From NCBI RefSeq assembly GCF_030815975.1, contig NZ_JAUSXL010000002.1, positions 1,674,001 through 1,738,000 on the forward strand: a stretch of DNA of 64,000 bases, given 5' to 3'. The stretch comes from Variovorax paradoxus. GTDB lineage: Bacteria; Pseudomonadota; Gammaproteobacteria; Burkholderiales; Burkholderiaceae_C. Positions 35,394 through 47,237 of this stretch are shown piece by piece. How positions within the stretch are numbered: the first letter of the stretch is position 1; every line of letters starts with the position of its first letter. The notes under the pieces are model-generated. The model saw only the letters and a list, made by a program, of their open reading frames with translations, was not told where the DNA came from and did not search any database. The position numbers and the translations under genes were made by a program.

Positions 35394-38300
35394 ATGAACA
35401 AGAATCTGCACCGCATTGTGTTCAATGCGAAGCGCGGGCTGCGCATGGTGACTCAGGAGACCGCGAAGAGCACCGGCAAGGGTTCGTCCAAGGCCACCAC
35501 CGCGGCAAGCGCGGGCGTGCTGGCCGGTGCTGCAGCCTTTGCGCCCATGCTCGTGGGTGCGGCGCTCGCGGGCATGCTGTCGGCTTCGCCTGTTCATGCC
35601 CAGATCGTCGGCGCCCCCAACGTTCCCGCCAACCTGCGTCCCACGGTGCTCGTTGCGCCCAACGGGGTCCCGTTGATCAACATCCAGACGCCCAGCGCCG
35701 CCGGCGTCTCGCGCAATGTCTTCAACCAGTTCAATGTTGCGCCCAACGGCGCCATCCTGAACAACAGCCGCACGAACGTGCAGACCCAGCTGGGCGGCTT
35801 TGTCCAAGCCAACCCCTACCTCGCGGGCGGGCCGGCCCGCATCATCCTCAACGAGGTCAACGGCGGCAGCCCGAGCCGGCTGCGCGGCTACATCGAGGTG
35901 GGCGGCACCCGGGCCGAGGTGATCATCGCCAACCCCGCGGGCATCAGCGTCGATGGCGGCGGCTTCATCAATGCCAGCCGAGCGACGCTTACCACGGGCA
36001 CACCGCAGTTCAATGCCGTGGGCGGCCTGGACAGCTTCCTGGTGCGCGGCGGCACCATCACCATCGACGGCGCGGGCCTGGACGCCAGCAGGACCGACTA
36101 CGCCGCGATCCTGGCGCGCGCCGTGCAAGCCAATGCCGGCATCTGGGCCAGCGAACTCAAGGTGGTGACGGGTGCGAACACGGTCAGCGCCGACCACAGT
36201 CAGGTCACGCCGACCAGCGGTACCGGCACCGCGCCCACCTTTGCGCTCGATGTGGCCGCGCTCGGCGGTATGTACGCCGGCAAGATCACCCTCATCGGCA
36301 CCGAAGCCGGCTTGGGCGTGCGCAATGCTGGCACCCTCCAGGCCGCGCCGGGCGCCACCGCGTTGGCGGGCGCGGGCCAACTGGTGGTCACCAGCGCCGG
36401 GCGCCTGGAGAACATCGGAACAATCCAGGCCACGGCCGATGCGAACCTCGCGGCCGCGGCCCTGGCCAACAGCGGCCGCGTGGCCAGCGGCGGCAACCTC
36501 AAGATCACGACCCAGGGCGACCTGGCCAACACACTGAATGGCACCGGCGGCACGCTCGAAGGCGCGCGGCTGGAACTGGCCAGCACGGCGGGCGACATCG
36601 ACAACCGCGGCGGCACGATCCGCCAGACCAGCAGCACCGGGCTCGCGCTGGGCGCGCCGGCCCTGAGCAACACCACTGGCGGCGTCATCGGGCTGGAGCC
36701 CGTGGCACCAGCGCCGTCCACGCCCGGCACCGGAGCCGGCGGCGGCACAGGGACAGGAACGGGCGGCACCACCAGTCCCAGCACACCCACCGCGGGCGGC
36801 GGCACCGATACAGGCGGCACCTTCACGCCCGCACCGTACGTACCACCCTCGCCCGGCATCGTCACCGCCGCGGGCACGATCCGCAACGACGGCGGCAAGA
36901 TCTACGCCGGCGGGCCCATCAGCCTGCAAAGCGCCAACATCAACAACAACAGCGGCACGCTGAGCGTAGCCAGGATGGCCGTCAGCCAGCCGAGCTTCGA
37001 CAACCACGGCGGCACGCTCAACGTCAGCCACGGCTTCAGCGCCAATGTCGAACGCTTCGACAACACCGGCGGCACGCTCAACGCCGGCAGCCTGAACATC
37101 GCCGCCACGGGCGATCTGATCAATACCGACGGCACGCTCACCAGCGCCACCGATGCCACCCTGGCGGTGGGCGGCCAGGCCGACAACACGCGCGGAACGG
37201 TTTCCGCCACGGGCGCGCTGACGGCGAACGTGGCCGCAGCGGTGAACAACACGGCCGGCACACTCCTCGCCAACCAGGGCGTCGCACTCAGCGCCGGCAG
37301 CCTGGACAACACCCAGGGCCGCATTCAATCGGCGCAGGCCGGTGTGCAGCTCGCGGTGGCCGACCAGTTGCAGAACAGCAGCGGCGGCACGATCGGCGCC
37401 GCCACGGACCTGCATGTGCAGGCAGGTTCGCTGGTGAACGCCAACGGCGCCAGCCTGCGCGGCGCGAACGACGTGACCGTGGCGGTCGGCGGCGCGCTGA
37501 CCAACGACGGCAGCCTCACCGCCGGACGCCACACGACCGTCACCGCCGGCAGCCTGCAAGGCAGCAGCACCGGCGTGCTCGGTGCAGGCATCCAGAACGA
37601 CGGCACGCCCGGTGCGGCAGGCGACCTGATCGTGACCACCACCGGCGCCCTGGTGGCCCACGGCACCACCCTTGCAGCCGGCAACGCCACGCTGCAGGGC
37701 GCGAGCGTCGATCTCTCGGCCAGCCAGACCAGCGCCACCAACATTGCCATCACCGCGACCCAGGGCAACGTGACCACGAGCCAGGCCACGGTCAGCACAC
37801 CGGGCACATTGAGCATCACGGCCAACGCCCAGCCTGGCCAGGCCCTGGTCAACCAGGGCGGCAAGCTCAGCGCCAATCAGCTGGACCTGCGGGTCTCCAA
37901 CCTTGCCAACACCAACGGCGGCGAGATCGTGCAGACCGGCACGGGCGCCACCGCCATCGCAGTGTCGGGCGCCATCGACAACAGCGGCGCCACGCTGGCC
38001 AGCAACGGCAGCCTTGCCCTCACCGCGGCCAGCCTGGACAACCGGGGCGGCACGCTGCGGGCCGCCCAAGCCTCCGACCTGAGCGTCGACGTGGCGGGCC
38101 TGCTGGACAACGGCCAGGGCGAGATCAGCGCGGGCGGCAACACGACCCTGCAGGCCGGCAGCCTCGCCAACGAGGCCGGCCGCGTCACGGCCGCAGGCGA
38201 TGTCGCAAGCACCACGAGCGGCGCCACCCGCAACCGCGGCGGCACCATCGCCGCCAACGGCAGCACCGCATTGAGTGCCGCCAGCCTGGACAACAACGGC

Positions 38301-41300
38301 GGCACCGTGTCCGGCCTGAATCGCCTGGCGATGAATGTCCAGGGCGCGGTCGACAACACGGCAGGCACGCTGGCCGCCAACCAGGAGCTGATTCTCAGCG
38401 CCGGCGCGCTGGCCAATGACAAGGGCTCGATCCAGTCGACCCAGGCCGCTGCCCGTTTGAACGTGAGCAACGCTCTGGACAACGGCCAGGGCTACATCGG
38501 TGCCGCCACTGATCTGGCCGTCTCGGCGGGCAGCCTGAGCAACGCCGGCAGCCTGCGCGGGGCCCACGACACCACCATGGCCGTGGCGGGCCTGCTGGCC
38601 AACGACGGCAGCATCACGGCCGGGCGCAACACCACGATCACGGCCGGCAGCCTGCAGAGCGGCAGCGCCGGCGTGCTGGGCGCAGGCATCCAGAGCGACG
38701 GCCAGCTCGGTTCGGCGGGCGAGTTGCGCGTGACGGCCTCCGGCGCGCTCGCCGCGCACGGCACGCACCTGGCGGCCGGCAACGCCGCACTGCAAGGCGC
38801 CAGCGTGGATCTGTCGGCCAGCCAGACCAGCGCCGCGAACATCGCGATCACGGCCACGCAGGGCGACGTGACCACCAGCCAGGCCAAGGTCGTCACACCG
38901 GGAACCCTGAGCGTCACGGCCAACAGCCACGCGGCGCAGACCCTCGTCAACGACGCCGGCCAGCTCCATGCGAAGCAGCTCGACCTGCAGCTCTCGAATC
39001 TGGCCAACACCAACGGCGGCGAGATCGTGCAGACCGGCACGGGGGCGACCACCATCGCCATGAACGGCATCTTGCGCAACGATGGCGGGCGCATCGCCAG
39101 CAACGGGCAGGACCTCACGCTGCAAGCCGCCAGCATCGGCAACGCGGCCGGCAAGATCGAGCATGCCGGCACCGGCACGCTGACCATCGCGGGCGGCAAT
39201 TTCAGCGGCACCAGCGGCCAGATCACCACCAATGGCGCGCTGGCCGTCGCCATGAACGGCGCCTTCAACCAGGACAGTGGCACCACCAGCGCCAGGCAGG
39301 TCACCATCGACGCGGGCTCCTTGAGCAACCGTGGCGGCCAGATCGTGCAGACCGGCGCCGATGCCACACGCATCACGGTGGTGGGCGCACTGGACAACAG
39401 CGGCGGGACGCTGGCCAGCAATGGCAACACCGCCGTCGCGGCCGGCAGCCTGGTCAACCAGGGCGGCACCATCCGCGCCGCCGAGGCATCCGGCCTCGGC
39501 CTGACCGTGGGCGGCCTGCTCGACAACAGCAACAAGGGCGTGATCGGCGCGGGCGGCAACACCACCGTTGCCGCGGGAAGCCTGAACAACAACGCCGGCA
39601 GCGTGACCGCTGTCGGCGATCTGAACGCCACCGTCGGCGGCGCCGCCACCAACGTGGGCGGCACGCTCGCTGCGAACGGCAACGCCTCGCTCGTGGCTGG
39701 AACGCTCGACAACAGCAGCGGAACCGCAGCGGCAGTCAACGGCAACCTGAGTGTCACGACCGCGGGTGCAACCACGAACGATGGTGGCACGCTGCAAGCG
39801 GGAGCCAAGGTCACGCTGAGCAACGGTGGTCTGAGCAACCTCGGCGGCAAGGTCATCGGCGACAGCCTGTGGGTGGACACGCGCGGCAACACCCTGAACA
39901 ACACGCAAGGCACGCTGGCCGCGACCACCACGGTGACGCTGAACTCGGGCGCCTTGGCGAACGACGCCGGCCTGATCCAATCGGGCGGGGCGATGACCAT
40001 CGCCACGAATGGCCAGGCGCTCAGCAACACGAACGCGGCCGGCTATGCGAACGGCCAGGGCGGCATCACCAGCGGCGACACGCTGGCGCTCACCGCCGGG
40101 ACGGTCAACAACAGCGCCGGCTTCATCGGCGCGAAGAACGCACTGACGGCCAGCACCCAGGGCTTCTCCAACACGGGCGGGGGCGTGGTGCTCGGCCAGT
40201 CCACGCTGGCGATCGACACCCATGGCGCTGGCTACGACAACAGCGGCGGCCAGACCCTGGCCGCAGGCGATCTGGGCATTAACGCCGGCAGCATCACCAA
40301 CACCAGCGGCCTGATCCGATCGGCGGCCACGACGACCCTCAATGCCGGCAGCATCGCCAACACCAGCACCCAGGGCACGGACCAGGGCATCGAAGGCCAG
40401 AACGTGACCATCGGCACCGGCAATCTCGACAACACCTCCGGAGCCATCCGCGCCGACGCCAACACCTCCATCACCAGCGGCGGCACCGTCAACAACACGA
40501 ACGGCCTGATCTCGGCGGGCGACACGCTCAGGATCGCCGACCCCAACGCAGCCAATCCTGGCGCCAAGACGCTGAACCTCATCAACACCGGCGGCACCTT
40601 GGTCGCGGACAAGAGCGTTCAGATCGACGCCGCCACGTTCAGCGGCGACGGACGACTGGTCTCCGGCAAGGATCTCTCCGTCGCGCTCAAACAGGACATC
40701 GTGAACAACGGCGAGGTGGCCGCCAATGGCAACCTTAGCTACACCACCACCGGCAATTTCACGAACAACGGCAAGCTGCTGGCGGGGCAGACGCTCACCG
40801 TGGGCGGCAACAACGTGGACAACACGGCCAATGCGGAGATGTCGGGGACGAACACCGTTGTCAACGCAGCGGGCACGCTGACCAACCGCGGCCTGATCGA
40901 CAGCCACGGAAGTACGCAGATCAACGCAGGCACGCTGAACAACATCGGCACCGGCCGCATCTACGGCGATGCGATTTCCATTGCCGCCGGCACGCTCAAC
41001 AACGACGCCGAGACCGTCGATGGTGCGACCAAGGCGGGGACCATTGCGGCGCGCGACACGCTGGACATCGGCGCGACGACCATCAACAACCGGGAGCATG
41101 CGCTGATCTTCAGTGCCGGGGACATGTTCATCGGCGGAGCGCTGGATGCCAATCGCTACGTCACCGGCCAGGGCGGCACGCTCAACAACCTGAGCGCCAC
41201 CATCGAATCGCTGGGCAGCATGTCGATCTCGATGGGGCAGATCAACAACTGGGACACGCACGTCCAGTTGGGGCCGCAGCAGACGACGGTCACCGGCCCT

Positions 41301-44300
41301 GTGCAGGCGATTGCCCCGGTCGGTGGCAGCCGCATGTACACGATGGACGAGGTCGTCATCATTCCTGGCCAGCCCTTCGTCTGGGCGCGCAACCCCGACG
41401 GCTCCACGGGCGCCCTGCTATACAGCAACGGCTACGGCATCTGGACCACCACGTCCACGACCACCGCCGACACAGCGATCAACGCGGACCCGGCGCGCAT
41501 CGTCGCGGGCGGAGACATGACGCTGGTGGGGGCGGTCTACAACCGCGACAGCCGCATCATCGCCGGCGGCACACTGACCGCCAGCAACGTCACCAACGAG
41601 GCCCTGAAGGGCACGAGCAAGACCGATCTCTTTGCCACGGTCATCAACGACAAGGGCCAGCCGCAGCCGAGCGTCATCCTCCCAGGCTCGCCGCACACTG
41701 TAGAAGTGGGCAGCTACGACTACATCGAGCACGCCAACGCCACCAGCGGCTACGCCATCGGCTCCGCGGGCAGCGGCGGCGCGAATGCCGGCGCCACGGG
41801 GGGTGGAAGCGTCGCTGGCGGCAAAGGCCCGGCCACCATCGTGGAAGTGCCAGCCAATGTCGGTGCCGTGGCAAAAACCGATGGCCAGGGCGCAAGCAGC
41901 GCGGACGGCGCCAGCGGCCCCAACGGCACCACCGCGGCACCGTCGGGGAACGCAACCACGAACGTGGGCGCTGGCGGAACGGCGGATGGCGCAGCATCCT
42001 CGGCCCAGGCGGGTGCGGCCGGGACCATTCCCATGGTCGTGCGCACCAGCCTGCCCGATACCTCCATCCCTCAGGCCAGCCTGTTCCGGACCCTGCCAGG
42101 CGCCGGCAGCCACTACCTCGTCGAAACCGACCCGCGCTTTGCGAACTACCGCGCCTGGCTCAGCAGCGACTACCTGCTGAACAGCCTCGGGCTCGATCCA
42201 AACAACACGCTCAAGCGCCTGGGCGACGGCTTCTACGAACAGAAGCTCATCCGCGAGCAGGTGGCGCAGCTCACGGGTTATCGCTATCTCGACGGATATC
42301 ACAACGACGAGGAGCAGTACACCGCGCTGATGAATGCCGGCGCGACCTTCGCGAAGCAGTACGGATTGCGCCCCGGCATTGCCCTGACCTCTGCGCAGAT
42401 GGCCCAGCTCACCAGCGACATCGTCTGGCTGGTCGAGCAGACGGTGACCTTGCCCGACGGCAGCACGCAGCGCGTGCTCGTGCCGCAGGTCTATGTGCGC
42501 GTACGGCCCGGCGACATCGACGGCTCGGGCGCGCTGCTGACGGGCAACCAGGTCCGCATCGACGGCAAGGACAACAACCTAGTCAACACCGGCACCATCG
42601 CCGGGCGCCAGCTGGTGAGCATCAACGCCAACACCATCGACAACCTGGGCGGCCGCATCAGCGGCGGCCAGGTGGGCCTGAAGGCCCAGGTGGACATCAA
42701 CAACATCGGCGGCACGATCGATGCGCGCGACAAGCTCACGCTGGAGGCCGGTCGCGACATCAACGTGCGCACGACCACGGGCACCGGCCTGCTCGGCAAC
42801 ACCGGCATCGACCGCGTCGCCGGCCTGTACGTGACCAATCCGGGCGGCACGCTGGTGGCCAGCGCCGGGCGCGATGTGAACCTGATCGGGGCCGTCGTGG
42901 CCAACACGGGGAATGGCCTGACTTCCATCAAGGCCGGGAACGACATCAATCTTGGGACGGTGACCACGACAAGTGCGGCGTACGCGATCGGCCAGAACCT
43001 GAGCGGAGGTTTCTCGCAGAGCAAGGAGGTCGGGACCCGCATCAGCGGCGGCGGCGACGTCATGCTGGACGCGGGGAACGATGTCAAAGCCCGCGCCGCG
43101 ACCGTTGCGGCGGGCGGTGACCTGGGCGTCAAGGCGGGCAACGACATCCTGATCGAGTCTGGGCGGCAGACCACGGATTTCGGGTTTTCCACGCAATGGA
43201 AAGACAGGGGAATTCTCACGAGCACCAGCAACAGCATCACCGGGCAAGCCCACACCAACACGGCCATTGCCAGCAGCTTCAGCGGCAACAACATCGCCAT
43301 GGAAAGCGGCCGTGATCTGAACATCGTGGGCAGCGATGTCAGTGCCCGCGGTGATGCCAGCTTGACGGCGGGGCGCAACGTCAACATCACGTCGGCCCTG
43401 GAGGCGTCTTCCGCCACGGCGGACCGCTCGCGCACGACGACGGGCCTGATTGTCCCGAAGCCGACGGACCACAACTGGGACCTCCAGCGCAACCATTCCG
43501 ATCATGCCGAGCTGGCGACGCAAACCGAGCGCGCTTCCAACATCTCGGCCGGAGGCAATCTCACGGTGAACGCCGGCAAACAGGTCAATGTCTATGCCAG
43601 CAATCTCAGCACCGGCCAGGACTTGGGCATCCAGGGACAGGAGGTCACGATCCTCAGCGGCACGAACTACAACAGCGCGACGGTCGGAACTTCCAACGAC
43701 CGCCAAACGGCGTTCATCACCGGGTCGCCGGTGCGCACCGGACACGGCGGCGGCAACGCGAACAACATGACCAGCACGCGCGAGCAGACCACGCTTGCGT
43801 CGTCGACGCTGAATGGACGCAACGTGACCATCACCGCCACCGATGGCGACCTGACGCTGGGTGCTGCGCACATCAACGCGGCCAATGCCGTCAGCCTGAA
43901 CGCGCCGAGCGGCGCAATCAACTTCGATACGGTGACCACCGGAACCAGCACGTCGCTGAGCCGCGGCGAGCACGATTGGGCGTACCAGCGCTCGCGCGAC
44001 TCTGGGTCGGTGACGACCGAAGCGAACTACACGCAGATCAACAGCGGCACGCTGGCCGTGAATGCCCAGAGCGTGAATGTGCAGGTCGGCCGCAACGCGA
44101 CGGGCGGCAGGGAAGGTTCGCTGCAATACGCCCAGACCGTGGCGCAAGTGCTGCAGCAGCAAAGCGGACAGCCGGGCATGAACTGGATCCAGCAGCTCCA
44201 GAGCGATCCGAACCTGGCCAATGTTCCGATCAACTGGCAAGGCGTGCCGCTGCCGCAGCGGCAATGGGCCGAGGGACAAGGTGGGCTGACCCAGACGGGT

Positions 44301-45338
44301 GCCGCAGTTGTGGCAATCGTGGCCACAGTCCTGACATGGGGCGCAGCAAGCGAAGTGGGTGGGGCTGTCGCAACGAGTGCCGGCGAAGGCGTGGCGTTAA
44401 ATGGTGGTGGCTATTTCTTGAGCGGTGCAGGCGCTGTTGCATCTGCAACTGTGGCTGCGGGTGTCAGTTCGATCGCAAGCCAAGCGGCGGTTAGCTTGAT
44501 CAACAACAACGGCAACATCAGTGCGGTATTGGAGGATTTGGCGTCTAGCCGAGGAGTACGGTCTATTCTCGCGTCCATGCTATCCGCTGGAGTAGGCGCC
44601 GCGTACCCGGCTAGCAGCGGCTTAACTGGCGTGGCCATCCAAGCCGCAGTGGGTTGCGCGACTGGACAGTTGACTGGACAAGGTTGCGCCCAAGGAGCGG
44701 CGACATCCGGACTAATCGCCGGATTGCAAGCAGCCGGACACTATCTTAGACAGGATCAAATTCGCAGCTCACAGTTATTTGAGGGCGTCGTTGACGAAAA
44801 CGGAAACCTCCTGACGAACACCTCTGGATCCAGCGCCGGAGTTAACGGGGATGGGATAAAAATCGGCGGCAACCGGGTTGATGTTGGTCAATTGTGTGGC
44901 GTCTCGGGTATTTGTGAAGACTTCAATACTGATTCGACAGGGGGGTCGAATTGGTCTAGCCCAATCGACGGTCGAGTTCATTTGCGGCCTGGCATCAGTC
45001 TTAGCTCGGTGATCGCAACGAATCCTGGCTTAACGCCTAGCCCATTGGGTGGCCTACAAGGAGGTCTGGCGTCAATTAACGGCATCCCCTACGCCCAAGG
45101 TAGTTTTCTGGACAATTTGGTTGAATCTTTCGCAGGGCCTCACGACTTTCTGAACGCCGTACACTATTACGATGAGCTAGGCAATAACATTCAAAATGGC
45201 GCCTCAGGAGTTTGGAACGTTGTAGATTTGCTTCCAGCCATGCCAATTGGATTGGCCGCTTTGGTCTCTCAGTACCCTGACGTCTGGCAGGCAATGGTGA
45301 ATGGCTACAACGCGGAAAGGAATGATGAGAAATATTGA
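35394..45338 (+). CDS. Two-partner secretion exoprotein (FhaB/CdiA-like filamentous haemagglutinin)
   Basis: A 3314-residue TpsA protein exported to the cell surface by the FhaC-type partner at 47849. It has an extended signal peptide ([19 protein letters not shown]) with cleavage likely after VHA, residue 69. The TPS secretion domain spans about residues 72-330 ([40 protein letters not shown]). A Thr/Gly/Pro linker lies near 435-490, then a long beta-helix rod of [15 protein letters not shown] repeats to about 2050, then FHA repeats. A DUF637-like block with [20 protein letters not shown] is near residue 2960. The last 320 residues use AT-richer codons and end [20 protein letters not shown]...; no known toxin active site and no VENN motif are seen. 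Probable adhesin or contact-dependent toxin carrier. Confidence 0.93.
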   Translation: MNKNLHRIVFNAKRGLRMVTQETAKSTGKGSSKATTAASAGVLAGAAAFAPMLVGAALAGMLSASPVHAQIVGAPNVPANLRPTVLVAPNGVPLINIQTPSAAGVSRNVFNQFNVAPNGAILNNSRTNVQTQLGGFVQANPYLAGGPARIILNEVNGGSPSRLRGYIEVGGTRAEVIIANPAGISVDGGGFINASRATLTTGTPQFNAVGGLDSFLVRGGTITIDGAGLDASRTDYAAILARAVQANAGIWASELKVVTGANTVSADHSQVTPTSGTGTAPTFALDVAALGGMYAGKITLIGTEAGLGVRNAGTLQAAPGATALAGAGQLVVTSAGRLENIGTIQATADANLAAAALANSGRVASGGNLKITTQGDLANTLNGTGGTLEGARLELASTAGDIDNRGGTIRQTSSTGLALGAPALSNTTGGVIGLEPVAPAPSTPGTGAGGGTGTGTGGTTSPSTPTAGGGTDTGGTFTPAPYVPPSPGIVTAAGTIRNDGGKIYAGGPISLQSANINNNSGTLSVARMAVSQPSFDNHGGTLNVSHGFSANVERFDNTGGTLNAGSLNIAATGDLINTDGTLTSATDATLAVGGQADNTRGTVSATGALTANVAAAVNNTAGTLLANQGVALSAGSLDNTQGRIQSAQAGVQLAVADQLQNSSGGTIGAATDLHVQAGSLVNANGASLRGANDVTVAVGGALTNDGSLTAGRHTTVTAGSLQGSSTGVLGAGIQNDGTPGAAGDLIVTTTGALVAHGTTLAAGNATLQGASVDLSASQTSATNIAITATQGNVTTSQATVSTPGTLSITANAQPGQALVNQGGKLSANQLDLRVSNLANTNGGEIVQTGTGATAIAVSGAIDNSGATLASNGSLALTAASLDNRGGTLRAAQASDLSVDVAGLLDNGQGEISAGGNTTLQAGSLANEAGRVTAAGDVASTTSGATRNRGGTIAANGSTALSAASLDNNGGTVSGLNRLAMNVQGAVDNTAGTLAANQELILSAGALANDKGSIQSTQAAARLNVSNALDNGQGYIGAATDLAVSAGSLSNAGSLRGAHDTTMAVAGLLANDGSITAGRNTTITAGSLQSGSAGVLGAGIQSDGQLGSAGELRVTASGALAAHGTHLAAGNAALQGASVDLSASQTSAANIAITATQGDVTTSQAKVVTPGTLSVTANSHAAQTLVNDAGQLHAKQLDLQLSNLANTNGGEIVQTGTGATTIAMNGILRNDGGRIASNGQDLTLQAASIGNAAGKIEHAGTGTLTIAGGNFSGTSGQITTNGALAVAMNGAFNQDSGTTSARQVTIDAGSLSNRGGQIVQTGADATRITVVGALDNSGGTLASNGNTAVAAGSLVNQGGTIRAAEASGLGLTVGGLLDNSNKGVIGAGGNTTVAAGSLNNNAGSVTAVGDLNATVGGAATNVGGTLAANGNASLVAGTLDNSSGTAAAVNGNLSVTTAGATTNDGGTLQAGAKVTLSNGGLSNLGGKVIGDSLWVDTRGNTLNNTQGTLAATTTVTLNSGALANDAGLIQSGGAMTIATNGQALSNTNAAGYANGQGGITSGDTLALTAGTVNNSAGFIGAKNALTASTQGFSNTGGGVVLGQSTLAIDTHGAGYDNSGGQTLAAGDLGINAGSITNTSGLIRSAATTTLNAGSIANTSTQGTDQGIEGQNVTIGTGNLDNTSGAIRADANTSITSGGTVNNTNGLISAGDTLRIADPNAANPGAKTLNLINTGGTLVADKSVQIDAATFSGDGRLVSGKDLSVALKQDIVNNGEVAANGNLSYTTTGNFTNNGKLLAGQTLTVGGNNVDNTANAEMSGTNTVVNAAGTLTNRGLIDSHGSTQINAGTLNNIGTGRIYGDAISIAAGTLNNDAETVDGATKAGTIAARDTLDIGATTINNREHALIFSAGDMFIGGALDANRYVTGQGGTLNNLSATIESLGSMSISMGQINNWDTHVQLGPQQTTVTGPVQAIAPVGGSRMYTMDEVVIIPGQPFVWARNPDGSTGALLYSNGYGIWTTTSTTTADTAINADPARIVAGGDMTLVGAVYNRDSRIIAGGTLTASNVTNEALKGTSKTDLFATVINDKGQPQPSVILPGSPHTVEVGSYDYIEHANATSGYAIGSAGSGGANAGATGGGSVAGGKGPATIVEVPANVGAVAKTDGQGASSADGASGPNGTTAAPSGNATTNVGAGGTADGAASSAQAGAAGTIPMVVRTSLPDTSIPQASLFRTLPGAGSHYLVETDPRFANYRAWLSSDYLLNSLGLDPNNTLKRLGDGFYEQKLIREQVAQLTGYRYLDGYHNDEEQYTALMNAGATFAKQYGLRPGIALTSAQMAQLTSDIVWLVEQTVTLPDGSTQRVLVPQVYVRVRPGDIDGSGALLTGNQVRIDGKDNNLVNTGTIAGRQLVSINANTIDNLGGRISGGQVGLKAQVDINNIGGTIDARDKLTLEAGRDINVRTTTGTGLLGNTGIDRVAGLYVTNPGGTLVASAGRDVNLIGAVVANTGNGLTSIKAGNDINLGTVTTTSAAYAIGQNLSGGFSQSKEVGTRISGGGDVMLDAGNDVKARAATVAAGGDLGVKAGNDILIESGRQTTDFGFSTQWKDRGILTSTSNSITGQAHTNTAIASSFSGNNIAMESGRDLNIVGSDVSARGDASLTAGRNVNITSALEASSATADRSRTTTGLIVPKPTDHNWDLQRNHSDHAELATQTERASNISAGGNLTVNAGKQVNVYASNLSTGQDLGIQGQEVTILSGTNYNSATVGTSNDRQTAFITGSPVRTGHGGGNANNMTSTREQTTLASSTLNGRNVTITATDGDLTLGAAHINAANAVSLNAPSGAINFDTVTTGTSTSLSRGEHDWAYQRSRDSGSVTTEANYTQINSGTLAVNAQSVNVQVGRNATGGREGSLQYAQTVAQVLQQQSGQPGMNWIQQLQSDPNLANVPINWQGVPLPQRQWAEGQGGLTQTGAAVVAIVATVLTWGAASEVGGAVATSAGEGVALNGGGYFLSGAGAVASATVAAGVSSIASQAAVSLINNNGNISAVLEDLASSRGVRSILASMLSAGVGAAYPASSGLTGVAIQAAVGCATGQLTGQGCAQGAATSGLIAGLQAAGHYLRQDQIRSSQLFEGVVDENGNLLTNTSGSSAGVNGDGIKIGGNRVDVGQLCGVSGICEDFNTDSTGGSNWSSPIDGRVHLRPGISLSSVIATNPGLTPSPLGGLQGGLASINGIPYAQGSFLDNLVESFAGPHDFLNAVHYYDELGNNIQNGASGVWNVVDLLPAMPIGLAALVSQYPDVWQAMVNGYNAERNDEKY
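37200..38050 (+). repeat. Internal exoprotein repeat, unit 1
   Basis: About 850 bases that align with 38305-39150 at a fixed offset of 1104 bases (368 codons). Shared protein blocks include [32 protein letters not shown] and [17 protein letters not shown]. Part of the beta-helix rod. Confidence 0.75.
38305..39150 (+). repeat. Internal exoprotein repeat, unit 2
   Basis: Second unit of the 1104-base period, diverged from unit 1 mostly by substitutions with at most small indels. Shorter echoes ([18 protein letters not shown]) continue to about 39750. Confidence 0.75.
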
Positions 45339-45368
45339 CCTGATGCTAATTTTAACTTGGAATTAAAG

Positions 45369-46061
45369 ATGAAAAAACTCGTTAGGGCATTTTCTCTTGG
45401 TGCTTTTTTAATTTTCGTATCTTTGTTGTGCGGATGCGGTATCGCGCGAGGCGTGACGGCAAACGATTTGGACTGGAATCCGCCAAAATTTATCGCAGAT
45501 CAATGTCCTGATTTAAGTGGGGACTACAAATTTATGATTGCCCGCACACCTAATGGGGGATACGTAAGCGATCTTCTTAAAACTTATGCGGGTTCCATAC
45601 AAATGCTCTGGAGAACCGGGAGCATTAATCCAACTACGGGTCGACCTCAACAGCCACTCACCATTGATGGTCTTCCGGATTATCAGTCTTATTATCTTGA
45701 GGCTCCCTTAAAAAAAGAAGAGGGAAGTCGCATCAATAACATTCTTCATATTGAGCAAACAAAGGATAAATTTATTCAAGGTGAGATCACCAGAACCAGG
45801 ACGGTTACGCGACTAGGCACCGAAATGTCTGGCTGTTTTGATGGAGCTCTGATTCTAAGGAATTTCGAGGTAAACGGCGGGAATGACTTCACTCCCCGGG
45901 CTGTTTACTATGGGGAATTTGAAATTAGAAAGGATGCTGGCGGTGCATTAAAAGTTACAGAGCGAAGGCGTCAAAGATCAATTTCATTTTCAAGCGGCCT
46001 GCTTGGAGATCGAAAAGAATTATCTACGGTGACTCGCATCTACCCGTCGGCTAGGCCCTAG
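45369..46061 (+). CDS. Lipoprotein of unknown function, downstream of the exoprotein tip
   Basis: A 230-residue predicted lipoprotein. The signal MKKLVRAFSLGAFLIFVSLL ends in a lipobox LCGC (Cys near residue 24). The mature part is mixed alpha/beta without cysteine pairs; KFMIARTPNGGYVSDLL and FTPRAVYYGEFEIRK are notable stretches. I do not recognise a family. The start is the ATG at 45369, with GGA eight bases upstream. It begins 30 bases after the exoprotein stop and shares its AT-richer codons, so it is the best-placed candidate immunity or accessory protein for the tip. An immunity role is inference. Confidence 0.75.
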   Translation: MKKLVRAFSLGAFLIFVSLLCGCGIARGVTANDLDWNPPKFIADQCPDLSGDYKFMIARTPNGGYVSDLLKTYAGSIQMLWRTGSINPTTGRPQQPLTIDGLPDYQSYYLEAPLKKEEGSRINNILHIEQTKDKFIQGEITRTRTVTRLGTEMSGCFDGALILRNFEVNGGNDFTPRAVYYGEFEIRKDAGGALKVTERRRQRSISFSSGLLGDRKELSTVTRIYPSARP

Positions 46062-46237
46062 CGAAGATATGAAAAACTCTGTTTGCCTGCACCGTCCTGA
46101 ACGTTGATGGCGCTATGGAGCAATTTAGCGCATCGTTCCCCAGATTCGCCCCCATGGGAGATTGATGTCGACCATATATAGCCGGGGAATTTGTTGGGAG
46201 ATTTGGCTGGCCGTCACAAAACAAGGGTAAGAATTAG
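46062..46237. other. 176-base gap with a possible gene remnant
   Basis: No full gene. A mini-frame at 46115-46165 encodes MEQFSASFPRFAPMGD and stops; it looks more like the broken 5' end of a gene than a functional peptide. Such remnants are expected where tip/immunity modules have been swapped, but this is weak evidence. Confidence 0.3.
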
Positions 46238-46696
46238 ATGCGCGGCTACAGCGATATCGTCAGATCAACAACCTGTGCTGTTCACTTTGTTGAGGCAATC
46301 AAGGTCGACGAAGAGGTGCTTGATTTAAAGACCGAGATGGACAATATCGGAATTAGATGCGCCTACATTGACTGTAGACCGCTTGCAATGAATGCGGTTG
46401 GAACATGCGACGCTGTCGCGGTTGCGATTGGTGCGCTACACGCTCCCTACGGGGAGGAGCATTGGATCCGATTGCTTGACGACATGATTTCCTTATCAGC
46501 AAGTCTTCCTGGCTTGGTCATCGTAATGGATCATGCCGACAAACTTTTCGAAGCTGATCGTTCAAAGATTTTCGATTTGATAGAGTCGTTCTTGATTCAG
46601 CTGCATCATTGGGTAGGAAAGAAGAAGCCTTGCCATCTGTGTTTTCAGATGTCTCCTCATCCACTGATAGAGAAGGCATTTAACTCCCCGGCATAA
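46238..46696 (+). CDS. Small cytoplasmic protein, possibly barstar-like
   Basis: A 152-residue protein with no signal or membrane segment. The layout is beta strand (RCAYIDCRPL), helix with a Tyr/Trp motif (VAIGALHAPYGEEHWIRLLDDM), strand (GLVIVMDHADKLF), helix (DRSKIFDLIESFLIQLHHW) and a last strand (CHLCFQM). That order, and the YG...W..LLDD segment, recall barstar, the inhibitor of barnase-type RNases. Similarity is loose and judged by eye. Context (AT-richer, behind a polymorphic exoprotein) supports an immunity role. No barnase-like toxin is seen next to it, so it may be an orphan. Confidence 0.55.
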   Translation: MRGYSDIVRSTTCAVHFVEAIKVDEEVLDLKTEMDNIGIRCAYIDCRPLAMNAVGTCDAVAVAIGALHAPYGEEHWIRLLDDMISLSASLPGLVIVMDHADKLFEADRSKIFDLIESFLIQLHHWVGKKKPCHLCFQMSPHPLIEKAFNSPA

Positions 46697-46755
46697 ACGA
46701 TGCATTCGGCACCAGGCGCGCGACGGCAGTCTTATGAAGAAGAATTGAAGGCTTT

Positions 46756-47187
46756 ATGTGTACTAGAGAAAAACACACCCTGCGCTTAGGATTTCTCCTG
46801 TTTTTGGTTTTCTCATGGCTTTATTTTTTCTCGCTTTGGGTGCTGATCTCAGTATTTACCCAGGCAATGCAGAAAATCTGGCCGGCTGCATCGGTGCAGC
46901 CGCTGATTTTCATCGCCAGTGTTTCAATCGCTCTTTTTCTATTCTGGTGGCTTGACCAAAGATGGTCTTTCAAATTAGACCGCCGAATTCTGTTTGAGCG
47001 GAGCTGCCGAGGTGCGCTTGCGCGAAAAATTAAGCGCACCTCTGGTGTCCTCCAGTTCTTCATTTTGGCTTGGATTTTTTATCTCTTGCTGTCCTATCGG
47101 CCTCCGTTCTACGATCTATTCATGGCCGGCGTATGTGGCTTTGGATTGCTGAGCATTTCCATCAAGAACCGAGATAAAACGGCATAA
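46756..47187 (+). CDS. Small membrane protein, four predicted helices
   Basis: A 143-residue protein with four hydrophobic segments: LRLGFLLFLVFSWLYFFSLW, PLIFIASVSIALFLFWWLDQ, VLQFFILAWIFYLLLSY and FYDLFMAGVCGFGLLSIS. The loop between the second and third is basic (RSCRGALARKIKRTSG). No family recognised. Codon use is AT-rich like its neighbours. Small multi-pass proteins in this position can be immunity proteins against membrane-targeting toxins, but nothing in the sequence proves it. Confidence 0.65.
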   Translation: MCTREKHTLRLGFLLFLVFSWLYFFSLWVLISVFTQAMQKIWPAASVQPLIFIASVSIALFLFWWLDQRWSFKLDRRILFERSCRGALARKIKRTSGVLQFFILAWIFYLLLSYRPPFYDLFMAGVCGFGLLSISIKNRDKTA

Positions 47188-47237
47188 GCATGGTTTGGCC
47201 AATAAATGGTTAAAGGTTGTTCAATTAAGTCAAAACT

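Larger units (their letters stand above)
44380..47230. other. Compositionally distinct, probably exchanged toxin-tip/orphan cassette
   Basis: From about 44380 codon choice moves from strongly GC-ending to mixed, and stays so through the exoprotein C-terminus and three downstream genes up to the lipoprotein at 47238, where GC-rich coding resumes. The pattern fits the interchangeable C-terminal tip plus immunity genes of polymorphic toxin systems. The boundaries are by eye. Confidence 0.6.

Noticed and set aside
36180..41200. Regular short repeats suggesting a CRISPR array
   Set aside because: The periodic units are protein-coding beta-helix repeats in one continuous frame with no uniform direct repeat and spacer pattern.
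35181..41261. A 2026-codon open frame antisense to the exoprotein
   Set aside because: The composition mirrors the repetitive GC-rich exoprotein frame; no start signal or family motif.
45000..45338. A VENN-delimited CdiA toxin domain
   Set aside because: No VENN motif or known nuclease, deaminase or ionophore signature is visible; contact-dependent inhibition remains only a possibility.
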